Shown: in pieces, positions 45,025-54,231 of the stretch | Layout: every line of letters starts with the position of its first letter | How positions within the stretch are numbered: the stretch's first letter is position 1 | Assembly: GCF_000069785.1 (NCBI RefSeq) | Contig: NC_010529.1 | Span: 372,001 to 436,000 of the forward strand | Reading direction: 5' to 3' | DNA from: Cupriavidus taiwanensis LMG 19424 | Lineage (GTDB): Bacteria; Pseudomonadota; Gammaproteobacteria; Burkholderiales; Burkholderiaceae | DNA length: 64,000 nucleotides | Program-made: the position numbers and the translations under genes | The notes under the pieces: model-generated | The model's input: only the letters and a program-made list of their open reading frames with translations | Told to the model about the DNA's origin: nothing | Database searches by the model: none

Positions 45025-45262
45025 AAAATATCTCCTCTAATTTAAAAACGTCCCTAGGTATCATACGAGGCAGGCATGTCTTGGTGAACACGCTGACATT
45101 AGCTAGCTCACCGTTCCATTAACTCATCAGGCAGCACTACCGCGGACTCTTTAGTTTCCAGCCAATTGCGTAAAGCATGAAAACGAAATATTAAAACCCA
45201 TGCGTTACATGGCCCAAGAGACTGAAACTGAAACAAGGAACGCCGCACGTTTTTGATTTGCC

Positions 45263-45610
45263 TTAGCATGCTTCAGCATCTGATACATGACAGGTGACTA
45301 GAATGAGGCGTCTTGTGGCTTGCAAAAACCTGACGCAGCCTGGAGTCGATGACTTCGAAGAAGTACCATCACTACCTTGCAAATAACGCCTCAGCAATTC
45401 TTCGAGCGAGCTTCGCACCAATGTTGGTGGAACCCGGAGTTGTAAGTCATTTGAATGAAAAATCATCAGCCGCCTCCAGGAAGTCGGGATTGTAGAGGGC
45501 GTACCTCCGGACGTAAAATGAACTGTATTCAAATCGTTATGAAGCTCGCTCATGAGGGTATGTGAAGACCGCTGCTGCAATAGAAAATGAGTACGGTACA
45601 GCACATCCAT
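45263..45610 (-). CDS. Hypothetical protein, about 115 aa
   Basis: An open frame directly downstream of the pectate lyase gene on the same strand; ATG 45610 is preceded by AAGGGG at good spacing, and the stop of the lyase lies 19 bp upstream. There is no recognisable domain, signal or membrane segment. It may be co-transcribed with the lyase or may be chance. A tentative call. Confidence 0.35.
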   Translation of the reverse strand: MDVLYRTHFLLQQRSSHTLMSELHNDLNTVHFTSGGTPSTIPTSWRRLMIFHSNDLQLRVPPTLVRSSLEELLRRYLQGSDGTSSKSSTPGCVRFLQATRRLILVTCHVSDAEAC

Positions 45611-45628
45611 GACGCGCCCCTTCATGTA

Positions 45629-46909
45629 TCAGAGATGCCCTGTGCCGGCATATGCCTTGACTATAGCGGGCACTTTGCTTGCCTCATAAGGCGTTATCAT
45701 GCAGGACGAGGCCTTGGACTTTGATGAGTGAATTATATTTTTTCTCAGCGCTTCAAATGCTTCCATTACGGCAGAGTATTGCGTAAAATCGTTGTTCGAG
45801 GGTTCAGGGATAGCGACATTGCCGAGGCAAGGGCGACCGGCTTTTTCTTTGCACTCCCGCTGGGCTACAGCGCCGAGACTACCGAGCGCTCCAAAGATAT
45901 AGCCATCGTCAGGCAAAATTGGAAAGATCACATTATCAAAGTAGTTCGCCTCGACAAAAAGATGTGCTTTTTCACTCGAGTCGATCGCATGCCAAGAACC
46001 ATTCTGGAAATAGTTATTAACCACATGCACAATGGCATCGCTGCCAGAAACTTTCGGTGCTCGCCCGGAAAAATCATGAATCCAATTATTGGATAAAGTA
46101 ATATTTTGCTTTTTTGCAGTTAGCAAGATATTCCAATAATGTTTCCCGTTGCACTCAGGTGAGTAAGCGCTTGTGCCGTCGAAATTATTCCACGAAATAG
46201 TGACGTTGATTGCAGGCCTGAAGTGATCGACAATCATTTGTCGGCCAATATTGTGGAAGGTATTATGATCTATCCAAACTCGGTCCACCCCTTCCAGCGA
46301 TATTGCGTCGCCACCAAAAACGATGCCGTTATTAATGTCACTTATCGTAAGATTTCTTATTTCGACGTTGCGGGAGTTCACCAGACGCAGTCCCTTTCCC
46401 TTTAGCGCTGCGGACGAGCTGGCGCCAATTAAGGTCTTATTTGAACCGACCGATAGCGGATTTTTCCCGGCCGCATCGTAAGTAATCCCTGTGACTTCTT
46501 TTCCACTGCAATGCCTATCGTTCGCATCGACAAGGATCAATGCTTCCGGCTCGTACGGCGTCGGACATTCACCTTTTATTTTGCCGGGATAACAGCCACG
46601 CTCCGAGGAGGTTTTTTCTGTCCCTGTGTAGTCAATCGTTGTTGCGATTCTTATGATGCGTGGAGTTGCATCAGAGCATACTCCTTCCGCATTAAATGAA
46701 TTACACAGGGCATTCTTCAGTTGCTCCCGGCCATCAATTGGATCTGTGATATTCACGACTTCCCCGCCCATCCCGCCGATCGTTGCTGCGCCGAACCCTT
46801 TCGGCCGACTAAAATCAAATTCCGTTGCGCACGATCCGGATAAATTAAACAGGAAGGCCGCCGAGCCCAGCACCAGAGTCGCTCGCTTGAATGCCATATG
46901 AAATAACAT
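45629..46909 (-). CDS. Pectate/pectin lyase, polysaccharide lyase family 1
   Basis: A secreted beta-helix enzyme of about 426 residues that would cleave pectic polygalacturonate by beta-elimination outside the cell. ATG 46909 is chosen for the AAGGA just upstream. A signal peptide (MAFKRATLVLGSAAFLFNLS, then GSCA) is clear. The parallel beta-helix core shows VEIRNLTISDINNGIVFGGD, the Ca-site-like WIDHNTF, and NITLSNNWIHDFSGRAPKVS with the catalytic-region Arg. The second Arg of the RxPxxR motif is not evident, which leans to a pectin-lyase-like or divergent site. It is plant-associated cargo, in an AT-richer stretch than its surroundings, suggesting separate acquisition. Confidence 0.85.
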   Translation of the reverse strand: MLFHMAFKRATLVLGSAAFLFNLSGSCATEFDFSRPKGFGAATIGGMGGEVVNITDPIDGREQLKNALCNSFNAEGVCSDATPRIIRIATTIDYTGTEKTSSERGCYPGKIKGECPTPYEPEALILVDANDRHCSGKEVTGITYDAAGKNPLSVGSNKTLIGASSSAALKGKGLRLVNSRNVEIRNLTISDINNGIVFGGDAISLEGVDRVWIDHNTFHNIGRQMIVDHFRPAINVTISWNNFDGTSAYSPECNGKHYWNILLTAKKQNITLSNNWIHDFSGRAPKVSGSDAIVHVVNNYFQNGSWHAIDSSEKAHLFVEANYFDNVIFPILPDDGYIFGALGSLGAVAQRECKEKAGRPCLGNVAIPEPSNNDFTQYSAVMEAFEALRKNIIHSSKSKASSCMITPYEASKVPAIVKAYAGTGHL

Positions 46910-46989
46910 ATAATTCCTTGTCAATATTTAGACATTGCCAATAATTGAGGTTTCCTATTTTCGGCTTCCATAGGTCCGGGGTTATGCAG

Positions 46990-47340
46990 CCCAATCTGTC
47001 GCCTGCTGAACAGTGAGCCAGTCCTGCAGGAACTGAGTCGGCGATTACGAAGGTGAGGGACGAATGACGACCACTGCGGTTATAGAACACTTCGATGTAT
47101 TCGAACAGGTCCGCAGCGGCCTCACGTTGCGTCCGGTACCGCGTGGAAGGAGTTCGTTCGTTCTCCAAACTGTTGAAGAGCTCTTCGTCGGCGCGTCCCA
47201 ACAATTTCCCCATGCCGGGCCTGCGGCGGAACCACGCCAACACATCCGCCACAAGGTCCGCCGTCATGCGCGCCTTGATGGACCAGCCCACGACTTCCCG
47301 ATTCAACAGATCCAGCACCAATTCAGTGCCGGCTAAATCA
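46990..47340 (-). pseudogene. IS3-family OrfB fragment with internal deletion
   Basis: LDLLNREVVGWSIKARMTAD is followed by VLAWFRRRPG and then jumps to LFNSLENERTPSTRYRTQRE and FEYIEVFYNRSGRHSSL. The segment with the second catalytic Asp and the WDNAPTE region is missing. Inactive. Confidence 0.82.
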
Positions 47341-47407
47341 ACCCGTCGCGAGATGCGATGGTGGCAAATTCTGGGAACTTCAGGGTAGAATCTCGCGCGT
47401 CGCTACA

Positions 47408-47495
47408 GGGCCGGACGCTGTGTTGGTTGCAGGCAGCGGACTCATAATCCGCCGGGGATATCCCACCGTGGGTTCGAATCCCACCCGGCCCACCA
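47408..47495 (+). tRNA. tRNA with anticodon CAT and a long variable arm
   Basis: An 88-nt cloverleaf with encoded CCA. The acceptor stem GGGCCGG pairs with CCGGCCC, the anticodon stem GCGGA/TCCGC encloses loop CTCATAA (anticodon CAT at 47443-47445), and the T arm GTGGG-TTCGAAT-CCCAC is perfect. The variable region is 15 nt and can form a short GGG-ATAT-CCC stem, which is typical of class II tRNAs (Leu, Ser), not of Met or Ile. The D arm is irregular (CTG/CAG). The anticodon loop is Met-like. It could be an elongator-Met-like or an Ile(CAT) accessory tRNA, or a decoy. Confidence 0.8.
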
Positions 47496-47559
47496 AGCGC
47501 GATATCTTTCATAGCTCTTCGACTCTTCGCCAGGAACGGCGATATCCAACCAATCTGTA

Positions 47560-47830
47560 GCTTCACGTTCTCGAAGCTATAAAGGCGCACGACGGCCGCT
47601 GGACAGACAAACCAGGCACTGCGGGTATTGCATCGACCAAGTCTTCGAGGACAACCGAGTCGTGCCGATTGAAACCGATGACAGTCAGTGCCCGAGGAAC
47701 GCCTTGCCGGTCTACGATGAGATGGCGTTTGCTGCCTAATCTGCCGCGATCTGTGTGGTTGGGCCCGGTATGCTCGGTGCTCGGGGCTGGCGCATTGCTG
47801 CGCTGGCAAGCTTCGCCCGACTCCACTCAT
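47560..47830 (-). pseudogene. IS5-family transposase fragment
   Basis: The minus frame reads TGPNHTDRGRLGSKRHLIVD, RQGVPRALTVIGFN and LEDLVDAIPAVPG, the central part of an IS1031/IS427-type transposase. Both ends are missing. Confidence 0.8.
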
Positions 47831-48280
47831 CCCAGGTTCGGCGCGCTCGCGAGCAACACGGACGGTCTCTGTGCGCTTCACCTGGGAAAGCGTCGGCAAC
47901 AGACAGACGCGCGCCACCCGCAGCAGGGTGCGGCTATAGCAGCGCGTGTCGCAAAAGTCGACTGTGGTCAACCACATCAAGTCACACCGGGGCAATATGT
48001 CCCTGTTCAGGGAGCGTTTGAACTGGCTGGCAATGACGAAGCCCGATCATAGCAGGAAGACCGCGCGCTTCGACGTCGGCTTGGGTCGACCCCGGAGCAG
48101 CTGCAGTAGCGGGCCGGCAGCAGCACTAGGAGTCGATATGTGTCAACAGGCAAGCACCTGCAATGTGCGTTGGTGCCCGTTACGCCGGGGTACGGGGTGA
48201 CAATTTGCATACTGGGCGGTAATCGCGCCTGAACTGCGATTTTCTCCGACGCAATTGAGGCGGCGCGGGCGCCAATCCCA
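47831..48280. other. No supported gene
   Basis: It probably contains further decayed IS sequence continuous with the IS5 fragment. No intact frame or motif is recognised. Confidence 0.4.
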
Positions 48281-48718
48281 TCATGACTTCGAACTGTAAA
48301 TCTTATCTATTAAATTCGCATAAGTGTCAGGGCTCACTCCAGATTTGCTTAGCCTTGCGCGCAAAGTCCTACCTTTGATTTTATTAATGCTATTCTTGAG
48401 GTCCATTAAGCCTTGTAATTTCGGGGACTCCTTTACGTCCTTTGGCTGTTGCTCGACGAGAACGGCGACGGCATCAATTACTCTGCCTATTTGGCTTCCA
48501 TAGCTGTGATCACGCGTGATTTCACGCTCCATATCCGGATCCGAGCTATTCTCCTTGTTGATGGTGATTGAATTGTTGGTAGTGCTATTGGTTGCGAACC
48601 AGCCCGGCAAAATCGGCTGGCAGAAAGTTGCAAATATCTGCGAAAACGCCTTCATGGTTTCCGCCATTGAGTCGATAAATTTGTCAGTATCATTGGCATT
48701 TTTATCATGTGCACACAT
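48281..48718 (-). CDS. Hypothetical protein, 145 aa, AT-rich gene
   Basis: ATG 48718 is preferred because GAGG lies 8 nt upstream; an ATG at 48733 adds five residues. The sequence has an amphipathic N-terminal segment (KFIDSMAETMKAFSQIFATF), a polar Asn/Thr/Ser-rich linker (NSTTNNSITINKENSSD) and a C-terminal helical part (LQGLMDLKNSINKIKGRTLR). No family is recognised. Base composition is clearly lower in GC than the neighbours, consistent with recent transfer. It stands alone. Confidence 0.55.
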   Translation of the reverse strand: MCAHDKNANDTDKFIDSMAETMKAFSQIFATFCQPILPGWFATNSTTNNSITINKENSSDPDMEREITRDHSYGSQIGRVIDAVAVLVEQQPKDVKESPKLQGLMDLKNSINKIKGRTLRARLSKSGVSPDTYANLIDKIYSSKS

Positions 48719-48733
48719 ATTTGCATACCTCAT

Positions 48734-49459
48734 TTTCTATATAGCGGCTTGGACAATGTCTAGTGACTAATAAAGCAGGGATTGAGGTGGATAATCCTCG
48801 GCTAAAACCGTGACCACCAACCCTGCAATGAAAGGATCGGCGTACCTCATCTGCTTTGCCCCAGTCCGCTCACGCAAACCTTATGCCAAATAGCGCAGCG
48901 TTCCGAGAGACGCTCGTAGGCGGACCCAAAACAAGGGGGGCCGCTGAAGATAGTGACGGTTCAGCGTCGATTTGACTCGCCCACAGACGGCTCAGCGAAG
49001 CAGGTGCCGATCTAGGCGCAGATAGGATTGAGAATGAAGGGAACGGAAATAGTGCGGCTGAGACTACGGAGTCTGCGGCCACAGGTCCCTTATTCTCACA
49101 TCTGCGGCAAGAATCGGCACAGTCATTCGAGCGATGCTATGTGCTGAAAGAATGCCCACATAATTCGTTGGCTTTGTCGAATTTCCGACGTCACGATTGC
49201 ATATTTGGGCACCTCGGTGCCGGCGCGCTTTTTGTTTCTAAGCCGCAGTGCATCGAAATCTTTGATGACAGGTCACCGACTCATCTGCTCATGTCAGGGC
49301 TATGAAGTCGCACAGTAAGCTATATAGGAGGGCAAACTCGTAGAGCGAGCCGACAAGGTTTGTGATTAGCCAGCGCCCAGATGGGGGCAGTGATGATTCT
49401 ACCTCCGGCTTTGGCAGATTCAGAAAGTGGCGGCGCGATTTTGGCAATGCACCGTTGTC
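48734..49459. other. About 720 bp with no recognisable gene
   Basis: Short open frames only. No tRNA, IS end or family motif was noticed. Confidence 0.4.
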
Positions 49460-49975
49460 TGATCAGTCAGTCCCGATTCGGCATCTCGCCGTCATACTCG
49501 AGCAATTGGCCGGTCAGCGCAACAGCTTGATGGAATCGTTCAGCCGGTGTATCGAAGTTTAGTGCCTTGCGCGGGCGTTCGTGGAGCCGCCTGGCAATGG
49601 CATTGAGCTTGGCTTGCGAATAGATCGAGAGATCGGTTCCTTTCGGAAGGTACTGTCTCAAGAGCTCGTTGGTGTTTTCGTTCGTGCCGCGCTGCCAGGG
49701 ATTTTGAGGTTCGCAGAAATAGACCCTGATATCGGTCGCGACAGTGAAGCTCTTGTGGCCAGCCATCTCTGTGCCGCGATCCCACGTCAGCGATTTTGTA
49801 ACAATTCCTGCTGTAGTTTGCCAGCGTGCTTGATCAGGGCGTTGACTACAGCCTCAGAGTCCTTGCTGGCAATCTTCACGAGCATCACGAACTTTGTCTG
49901 GCGTTCGACGAGTGTTGCAATCTGGCTGTTGGCGCTGCCGACAGCAGATCGCCTTCCCAGTGTCCAGGCATCGCG
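49460..49975 (-). pseudogene. IS30-family transposase, C-terminal half
   Basis: LVERQTKFVMLVKIASKDSE and ALIKHAGKLQQELLQNR are followed, after a frameshift near 49800, by GTEMAGHKSFTVATDI, YFCEPQNPWQRGTNENTNEL and LNFDTPAERFHQ. Most of the DDE core is readable but shifted, and the N-terminal half is absent. Confidence 0.88.
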
Positions 49976-50165
49976 CGATCCTCTGCCGTATGGAAGGCCT
50001 GATTCAGGGTCGCATGTCATGACAACGCCACTTACCGCGATATCTTTGGCCATCGGTTGGACGAACACCTCGTCGGATGGCAATAGGGTGCCGTACGAAG
50101 AGAACACATCATCTATTGCTTGAATCAGTTGCTCATCGGTACGGACATTTAATACAGCGGTCTGC
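49976..50165 (-). pseudogene. Fragment of a PEP-synthase-like protein
   Basis: In frame with the IS30 fragment: VRTDEQLIQAIDDVFSSYGT, SDEVFVQPMAKDIAVSGVVM, TCDPESGLPYG. This is the pattern of PEP/pyruvate-binding domains (EVLVQPMLxxVxxSGVxFTxDPxTGxPYY). Only 55 or so residues remain, so it is the trace of a larger gene destroyed by the IS. Confidence 0.6.
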
Positions 50166-50466
50166 CATGCTGACGGGTGACCCGATCGATGACCGAAAAG
50201 CTGAGCCCGGGTGTGGCAAAAGTACTCAAACGGTTGGCGGAGGAAAGATGCTGCGCGACAAGGATTATCGGCCCACCTTCGATCGTCTTTTCGTAACCCT
50301 TCCCGGCCAGTCGGCTCGGCCAGTTCGAATGGCTGCAATGGCCGATCTTCTTCAGGTTGCGGTCATCAAAGGCGGCGTAATGGTAAGCGACCGAGAAACG
50401 GCGTCCTAGTTTTGTAGGGTGAGTCTTGGCAGGCTTGCGTCCGCAAACACTTTGCGGACGCAAACC

Positions 50467-50925
50467 ATGATCACTGACGATATTGATGTTGACTGCTTTC
50501 CACTGCGAGTAGTGCGTGTCCGGCGCAATGGGAAACGCGATTACGAGCCGGTGGCCAAGCGGCGTTTGATTGAGCTGTGTCTTCGGCCTGGCGCATCGGT
50601 GGCAGGCATGGCGCTCAAGGCTCAAGTCAATGCCAATCAACTGCGCAAATGGATTCGGCTGCATCGGGAATCGAGGGCAGTGGAACACGGTTCGCTGGCG
50701 GCGTTCGTGCCGGTTGTTCAGGGAATCCGATCCCCTGAAGTCGAAGCTGTGGTCACTGCGCCGCGTCGCACGACGGCCGTGGCAGTTGAACCGCAACCTC
50801 AGCCGTCGCGATCAGTCGCGCTGCTGAGTGCGAAGTTGCCAAACGGCGTAGCGATTGAGCTCGCATGCGGTGAGCGTGACGGTGAACTCGTAAAGGCGAT
50901 GATCGAAGCGTTGGGGGCGAGCTGA
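50467..50925 (+). CDS. IS66 TnpA-type protein (forward copy)
   Basis: About 152 residues from ATG 50467: a basic N-terminus and HTH (KRRLIELCLRPGASVAGMAL, VNANQLRKWIRLHRES). Its stop overlaps the tnpB start as TGATG. Intact. Confidence 0.86.
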   Translation: MITDDIDVDCFPLRVVRVRRNGKRDYEPVAKRRLIELCLRPGASVAGMALKAQVNANQLRKWIRLHRESRAVEHGSLAAFVPVVQGIRSPEVEAVVTAPRRTTAVAVEPQPQPSRSVALLSAKLPNGVAIELACGERDGELVKAMIEALGAS

Positions 50926-51275
50926 TGTTCCGCTTCGACGAAGGGCTGAAGGTCTACCTGCACCGGGAAGCTGTGGATTTCCGCAAGAGTATCAATGGTC
51001 TGTCGGCGCTGGTCGAGCAGTCGCTGGGGCTCGATCCGTTCGCACAAGCGGTCTACGTGTTTCGCAATCGACGAGCCGATAGGATCAAGCTGCTTGGCTG
51101 GGACCGGAACGGATATTGGCTCTTTTTGAAACGACTTGAGGCAGACCGTTTTGCTTGGCCGCGTGGGGCGGCAGTGGCGACGCTCTCGGTCGAGCAACTT
51201 CACTGGCTGCTGGACGGCATCGACATCAGTGCCGTCCAGCGGCACCCGCCGCGACATTACCAACGGGCCGTGTGA
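50925..51275 (+). CDS. IS66 Orf2 (TnpB) protein (forward copy)
   Basis: 116 residues: VYLHREAVDFRKSINGLSAL, FAQAVYVFRNRRADRIKLLG and RFAWPRGAAVATLSVEQLHW. A complete IS66 Orf2. Confidence 0.92.
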   Translation: MFRFDEGLKVYLHREAVDFRKSINGLSALVEQSLGLDPFAQAVYVFRNRRADRIKLLGWDRNGYWLFLKRLEADRFAWPRGAAVATLSVEQLHWLLDGIDISAVQRHPPRHYQRAV

Positions 51276-51282
51276 ACGCTGC

Positions 51283-51681
51283 ATGACATCGACGGTCAAA
51301 TCCGCCATGTCGTCAACGCCTGTCACGATTACCGCCGCGGAACTCCAGCTCTTGCGCAATGCCGCCAAGGAGCGCGATGCGCTCAAAGGCAAACTGCGCG
51401 TGGTGACGGTCGAGCGTGACCTGCTGCTCGAGAGGCTCAAGGCCTTCCAGCGCAAGCTGTTCGGCGCCACGAGCGAGGTTCGGGGATCGCAGCAGAAGGA
51501 CCTGTTCCTCAATGAAGCCGAGACGCTGGCGCCAACGGCGGCGACACTTCCGGCACAGGAAGAAGAAGGTACGCCAGAGATTGAGGTGGCCGGTCACAAG
51601 CGCAAGAAGCGCGGCCGCAAGCCGTTGGACCCGGCGCTTCCCCGCGTGCCAATGCGCCACGAACTGCCGGAGTCAGAGCGG
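51283..51681 (+). pseudogene. IS66 TnpC N-terminal fragment (forward copy)
   Basis: It encodes LLRNAAKERDALKGKLRVVT, LLERLKAFQRKLFGATSEVR and KKRGRKPLDPALPRVPMRHE, then stops at the IS-A junction. The catalytic domain is absent. Confidence 0.88.
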
Positions 51682-52868
51682 GATTACTGCAACTGCGGAC
51701 GGATTTGTCCCAGCGAGCGCATGCGCACGATGTGGTAGGCGGCCATGCTCAGCACAAACATCTGATCGACTTTCTTCAGACCGCGCACCATCACCTGACG
51801 CATGCGCCCCACGGTCTTGACCCACCCGAAGCCCTGTTCGATCAGCTTGCGCTTTTGTTGCGAGACGGCATAACCGGCGCTGGAAGCAATGGCATCAGGA
51901 ACGGCCGAGCGACGACCCGATGTGTTCTGCGCCACGTGGGGCGTCACCTTCATTTCCAGGCAGGCCTCAATGAACTCGTGCGCGTCATAGCCCTTGTCCG
52001 CGCCCACGGTGACTTCCACATTCAGGTCTTCAATCACCTGCCTGGCATCGTTAAGCATGACCTTTGCGGCCTCCCGCTCGGCGTGTCCGTCCGCCTTGGT
52101 CACCATGGCGCTAACCACCAGGCCATGGCGGTTGTCGCTCAGGGTATGACCCATGTAGCGCAGCTCACTGGATGTCTTGCCCTTGCGGTAGAGCTTGGCA
52201 TCGGGATCGGTCTTGGATTCGTGTGTCTCGTTGCTGCGCTTGCGACCTTTGAAGTTGCCGCCGGCGTCATCGTCTTGGTCGTCGCCATCCTTGCGCACGA
52301 AGCTCTTGTGGCCTGCCCACGCCTGTATCAGCGTGCCGTCCACGCTGAAGTGCTCACCCGACAGCCAGTTCTTCTTCTGCGCGATGGCCAGCACCTCGTT
52401 GAAAAACTGGATCACCGCATCATGCTTGATCAGTCGCTCGCGGTTCTTGGTGAAGACCGTGGGCACCCAAACTGAGTCGTCCATCGACAGCCCGATGAAC
52501 CAGCGAAACAGCAGGTTGTATTGCGTCTGCTCCATGAGCTGGCGCTCAGAGCGAATGCTGTAGAGCACCTGCAGCAGCATGGCCCGCAGCAACTTCTCCG
52601 GCGCGATACTGGGGCGGCCACCCTTGATATCGGCCTCGTACATCTGCGCGAACAGCCGGTCCATCTTCACCAGCGCCTGGTTGGCCATAGTCCGGATCGA
52701 GCGCAGCGGATGGGACTGCGGCACGAAATCCTCCAGCCTCCGCATAGTGAACAAGCTTTCCGTGAAGGTATCTGCGCCGCGCATGAATGTGGGATTGGAT
52801 GGGATCCTCAAAGCAACGCTTCAGCCAGTCGTCGCGCTGACGTCCGCTGGAGGTATTTCAGCGGCCTG
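51682..52868 (-). mobile_element. IS-A copy 5 (3' end cut)
   Basis: The left inverted repeat is intact, ending 52868 and followed by TTAA. The 140 or so bases downstream of the transposase stop, with the right repeat, are missing. It sits between two oppositely oriented IS66 fragments, so a deletion between inverted IS66 copies ended inside this element. Confidence 0.9.
51684..52784 (-). CDS. IS5-family transposase (IS-A copy 5)
   Basis: Intact, about 366 residues; nearly identical to the other copies (Asn in AGGNFKG, Ile for Leu in AAYHIVRMRS). Confidence 0.9.
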   Translation of the reverse strand: MRGADTFTESLFTMRRLEDFVPQSHPLRSIRTMANQALVKMDRLFAQMYEADIKGGRPSIAPEKLLRAMLLQVLYSIRSERQLMEQTQYNLLFRWFIGLSMDDSVWVPTVFTKNRERLIKHDAVIQFFNEVLAIAQKKNWLSGEHFSVDGTLIQAWAGHKSFVRKDGDDQDDDAGGNFKGRKRSNETHESKTDPDAKLYRKGKTSSELRYMGHTLSDNRHGLVVSAMVTKADGHAEREAAKVMLNDARQVIEDLNVEVTVGADKGYDAHEFIEACLEMKVTPHVAQNTSGRRSAVPDAIASSAGYAVSQQKRKLIEQGFGWVKTVGRMRQVMVRGLKKVDQMFVLSMAAYHIVRMRSLGQIRPQLQ

Positions 52869-54231
52869 TTAAGCCTCTCGAGCAGCAGGTCACGCTCGAC
52901 CGTCACCACGCGCAACTCGCCTTTGAGCGCATCGCGCTCCTTGGCGGCATTGCGCAAGAGCTGGAGTTCCGCAGCGGTAATCGTGACAGGCGTTGACGAC
53001 ATGACGGATTTGACCGTCGCTGTCATGCAGCGTTCACACGGCCCGTTGGTAATGTCGCGGTGGATGCCGCTGGATGGCACTGATGTCAATGCCGTCCAGC
53101 AGCCAGTGAAGTTGCTCGACCGAGAGAGGACCTGTCAGAAATTTTGTGTTTAGGGCATAACATGTCGCCAAGGAGCATGTATGCCACGCAAAACCAAGAC
53201 CAGCCAGGCCGCCGACCGTGAGCTGCCGAGCATTCCCGAGGACCTGATCGCTCATTTCGTAAAAGGCCCGATGACCGCCGAGGCGGTGCAGGACGCCTCG
53301 ATGGCGTTCAAGAAGGCCCTGATCGAGCGCGCCCTGGGGGCCGAGCTCGGCCATCATCTGGGCTACCCGGCTGGCGCCGAGCGCCCGGCCGGCACGGCCA
53401 ACCAGCGCAATGGCAAGAGCGCCAAGACGGTTCTGACCGACGACGGGCCGCTGCGGTTAGACATCCCTCGCGATCGCGACGGCAGCTTTGATCCGATCCT
53501 GATTCCCAAGCACGAGCGGCGCTTCACCGGGTTCGACGACAAGATCATCGCCATGTATGCGCGCGGCATGACCTTGCGCGAGATCCAGGCGTTTCTGGCC
53601 GAACAGTACAGCACCGAGGTCTCGCCCGAGTTCATCAGTTCGGTGACCGATGCGGTCATGGACGAGGTGACCGCCTGGCAGGCCCGTCCGCTGGAGGTGA
53701 TGTACCCGGTGGTGTTCTTCGACGCGCTGCGGGTCAAGATGCGCGAGGACGGCGTGGTGCGCAACAAGGCCGTCTACCTGGCCTTGGGCGTGCTGCCCGA
53801 CGGCACGCGCGACATCCTGGGCCTGTGGATCGAGACTACCGAAGGCGCCAAGTTCTGGATGAAGGTGTTCAACGACCTGAAGACCCGGGGTACCCAAGAC
53901 ATCCTGATCGCGGTGACCGATGGCCTTAAGGGCATGGAACAGGCCCTGGCCGCGGTGTTCCCGAACACCACCCTGCAGACCTGCATCGTGCATCTGATCC
54001 GCAACAGCCTGGAGTACGCCAACTGGAAGGAGCGCCGCGCCGTGGCGGCGGCGCTCAAGCCCGTGTACACGGCCCCCACCGTCGAGGCCGCGCTGGCCGA
54101 GTTGGCGGCCTTCGAGAACGGGGAATGGGGTCGGCGGTATGCACCGATCGGCGCATCCTGGCGTCGCGCCTGGGATCAGGTGATCCCGTTCTTTACGTTC
54201 CCGCCGGCGATCCGCAAGATCATTTACACGA

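Larger units (their letters stand above)
50383..51681 (+). mobile_element. IS66-family element, forward copy, truncated
   Basis: The left inverted repeat GTAAGCGACCGAGAAACG begins at 50383. tnpA and tnpB are intact; tnpC stops at 51681 where a truncated IS-A begins. A near-identical copy lies inverted at 52869-56846. Confidence 0.88.

Noticed and set aside
47333..47995. 220-codon minus frame across the tRNA
   Set aside because: It reads through the tRNA antisense and an IS5 remnant; the frame has no family motif of its own.
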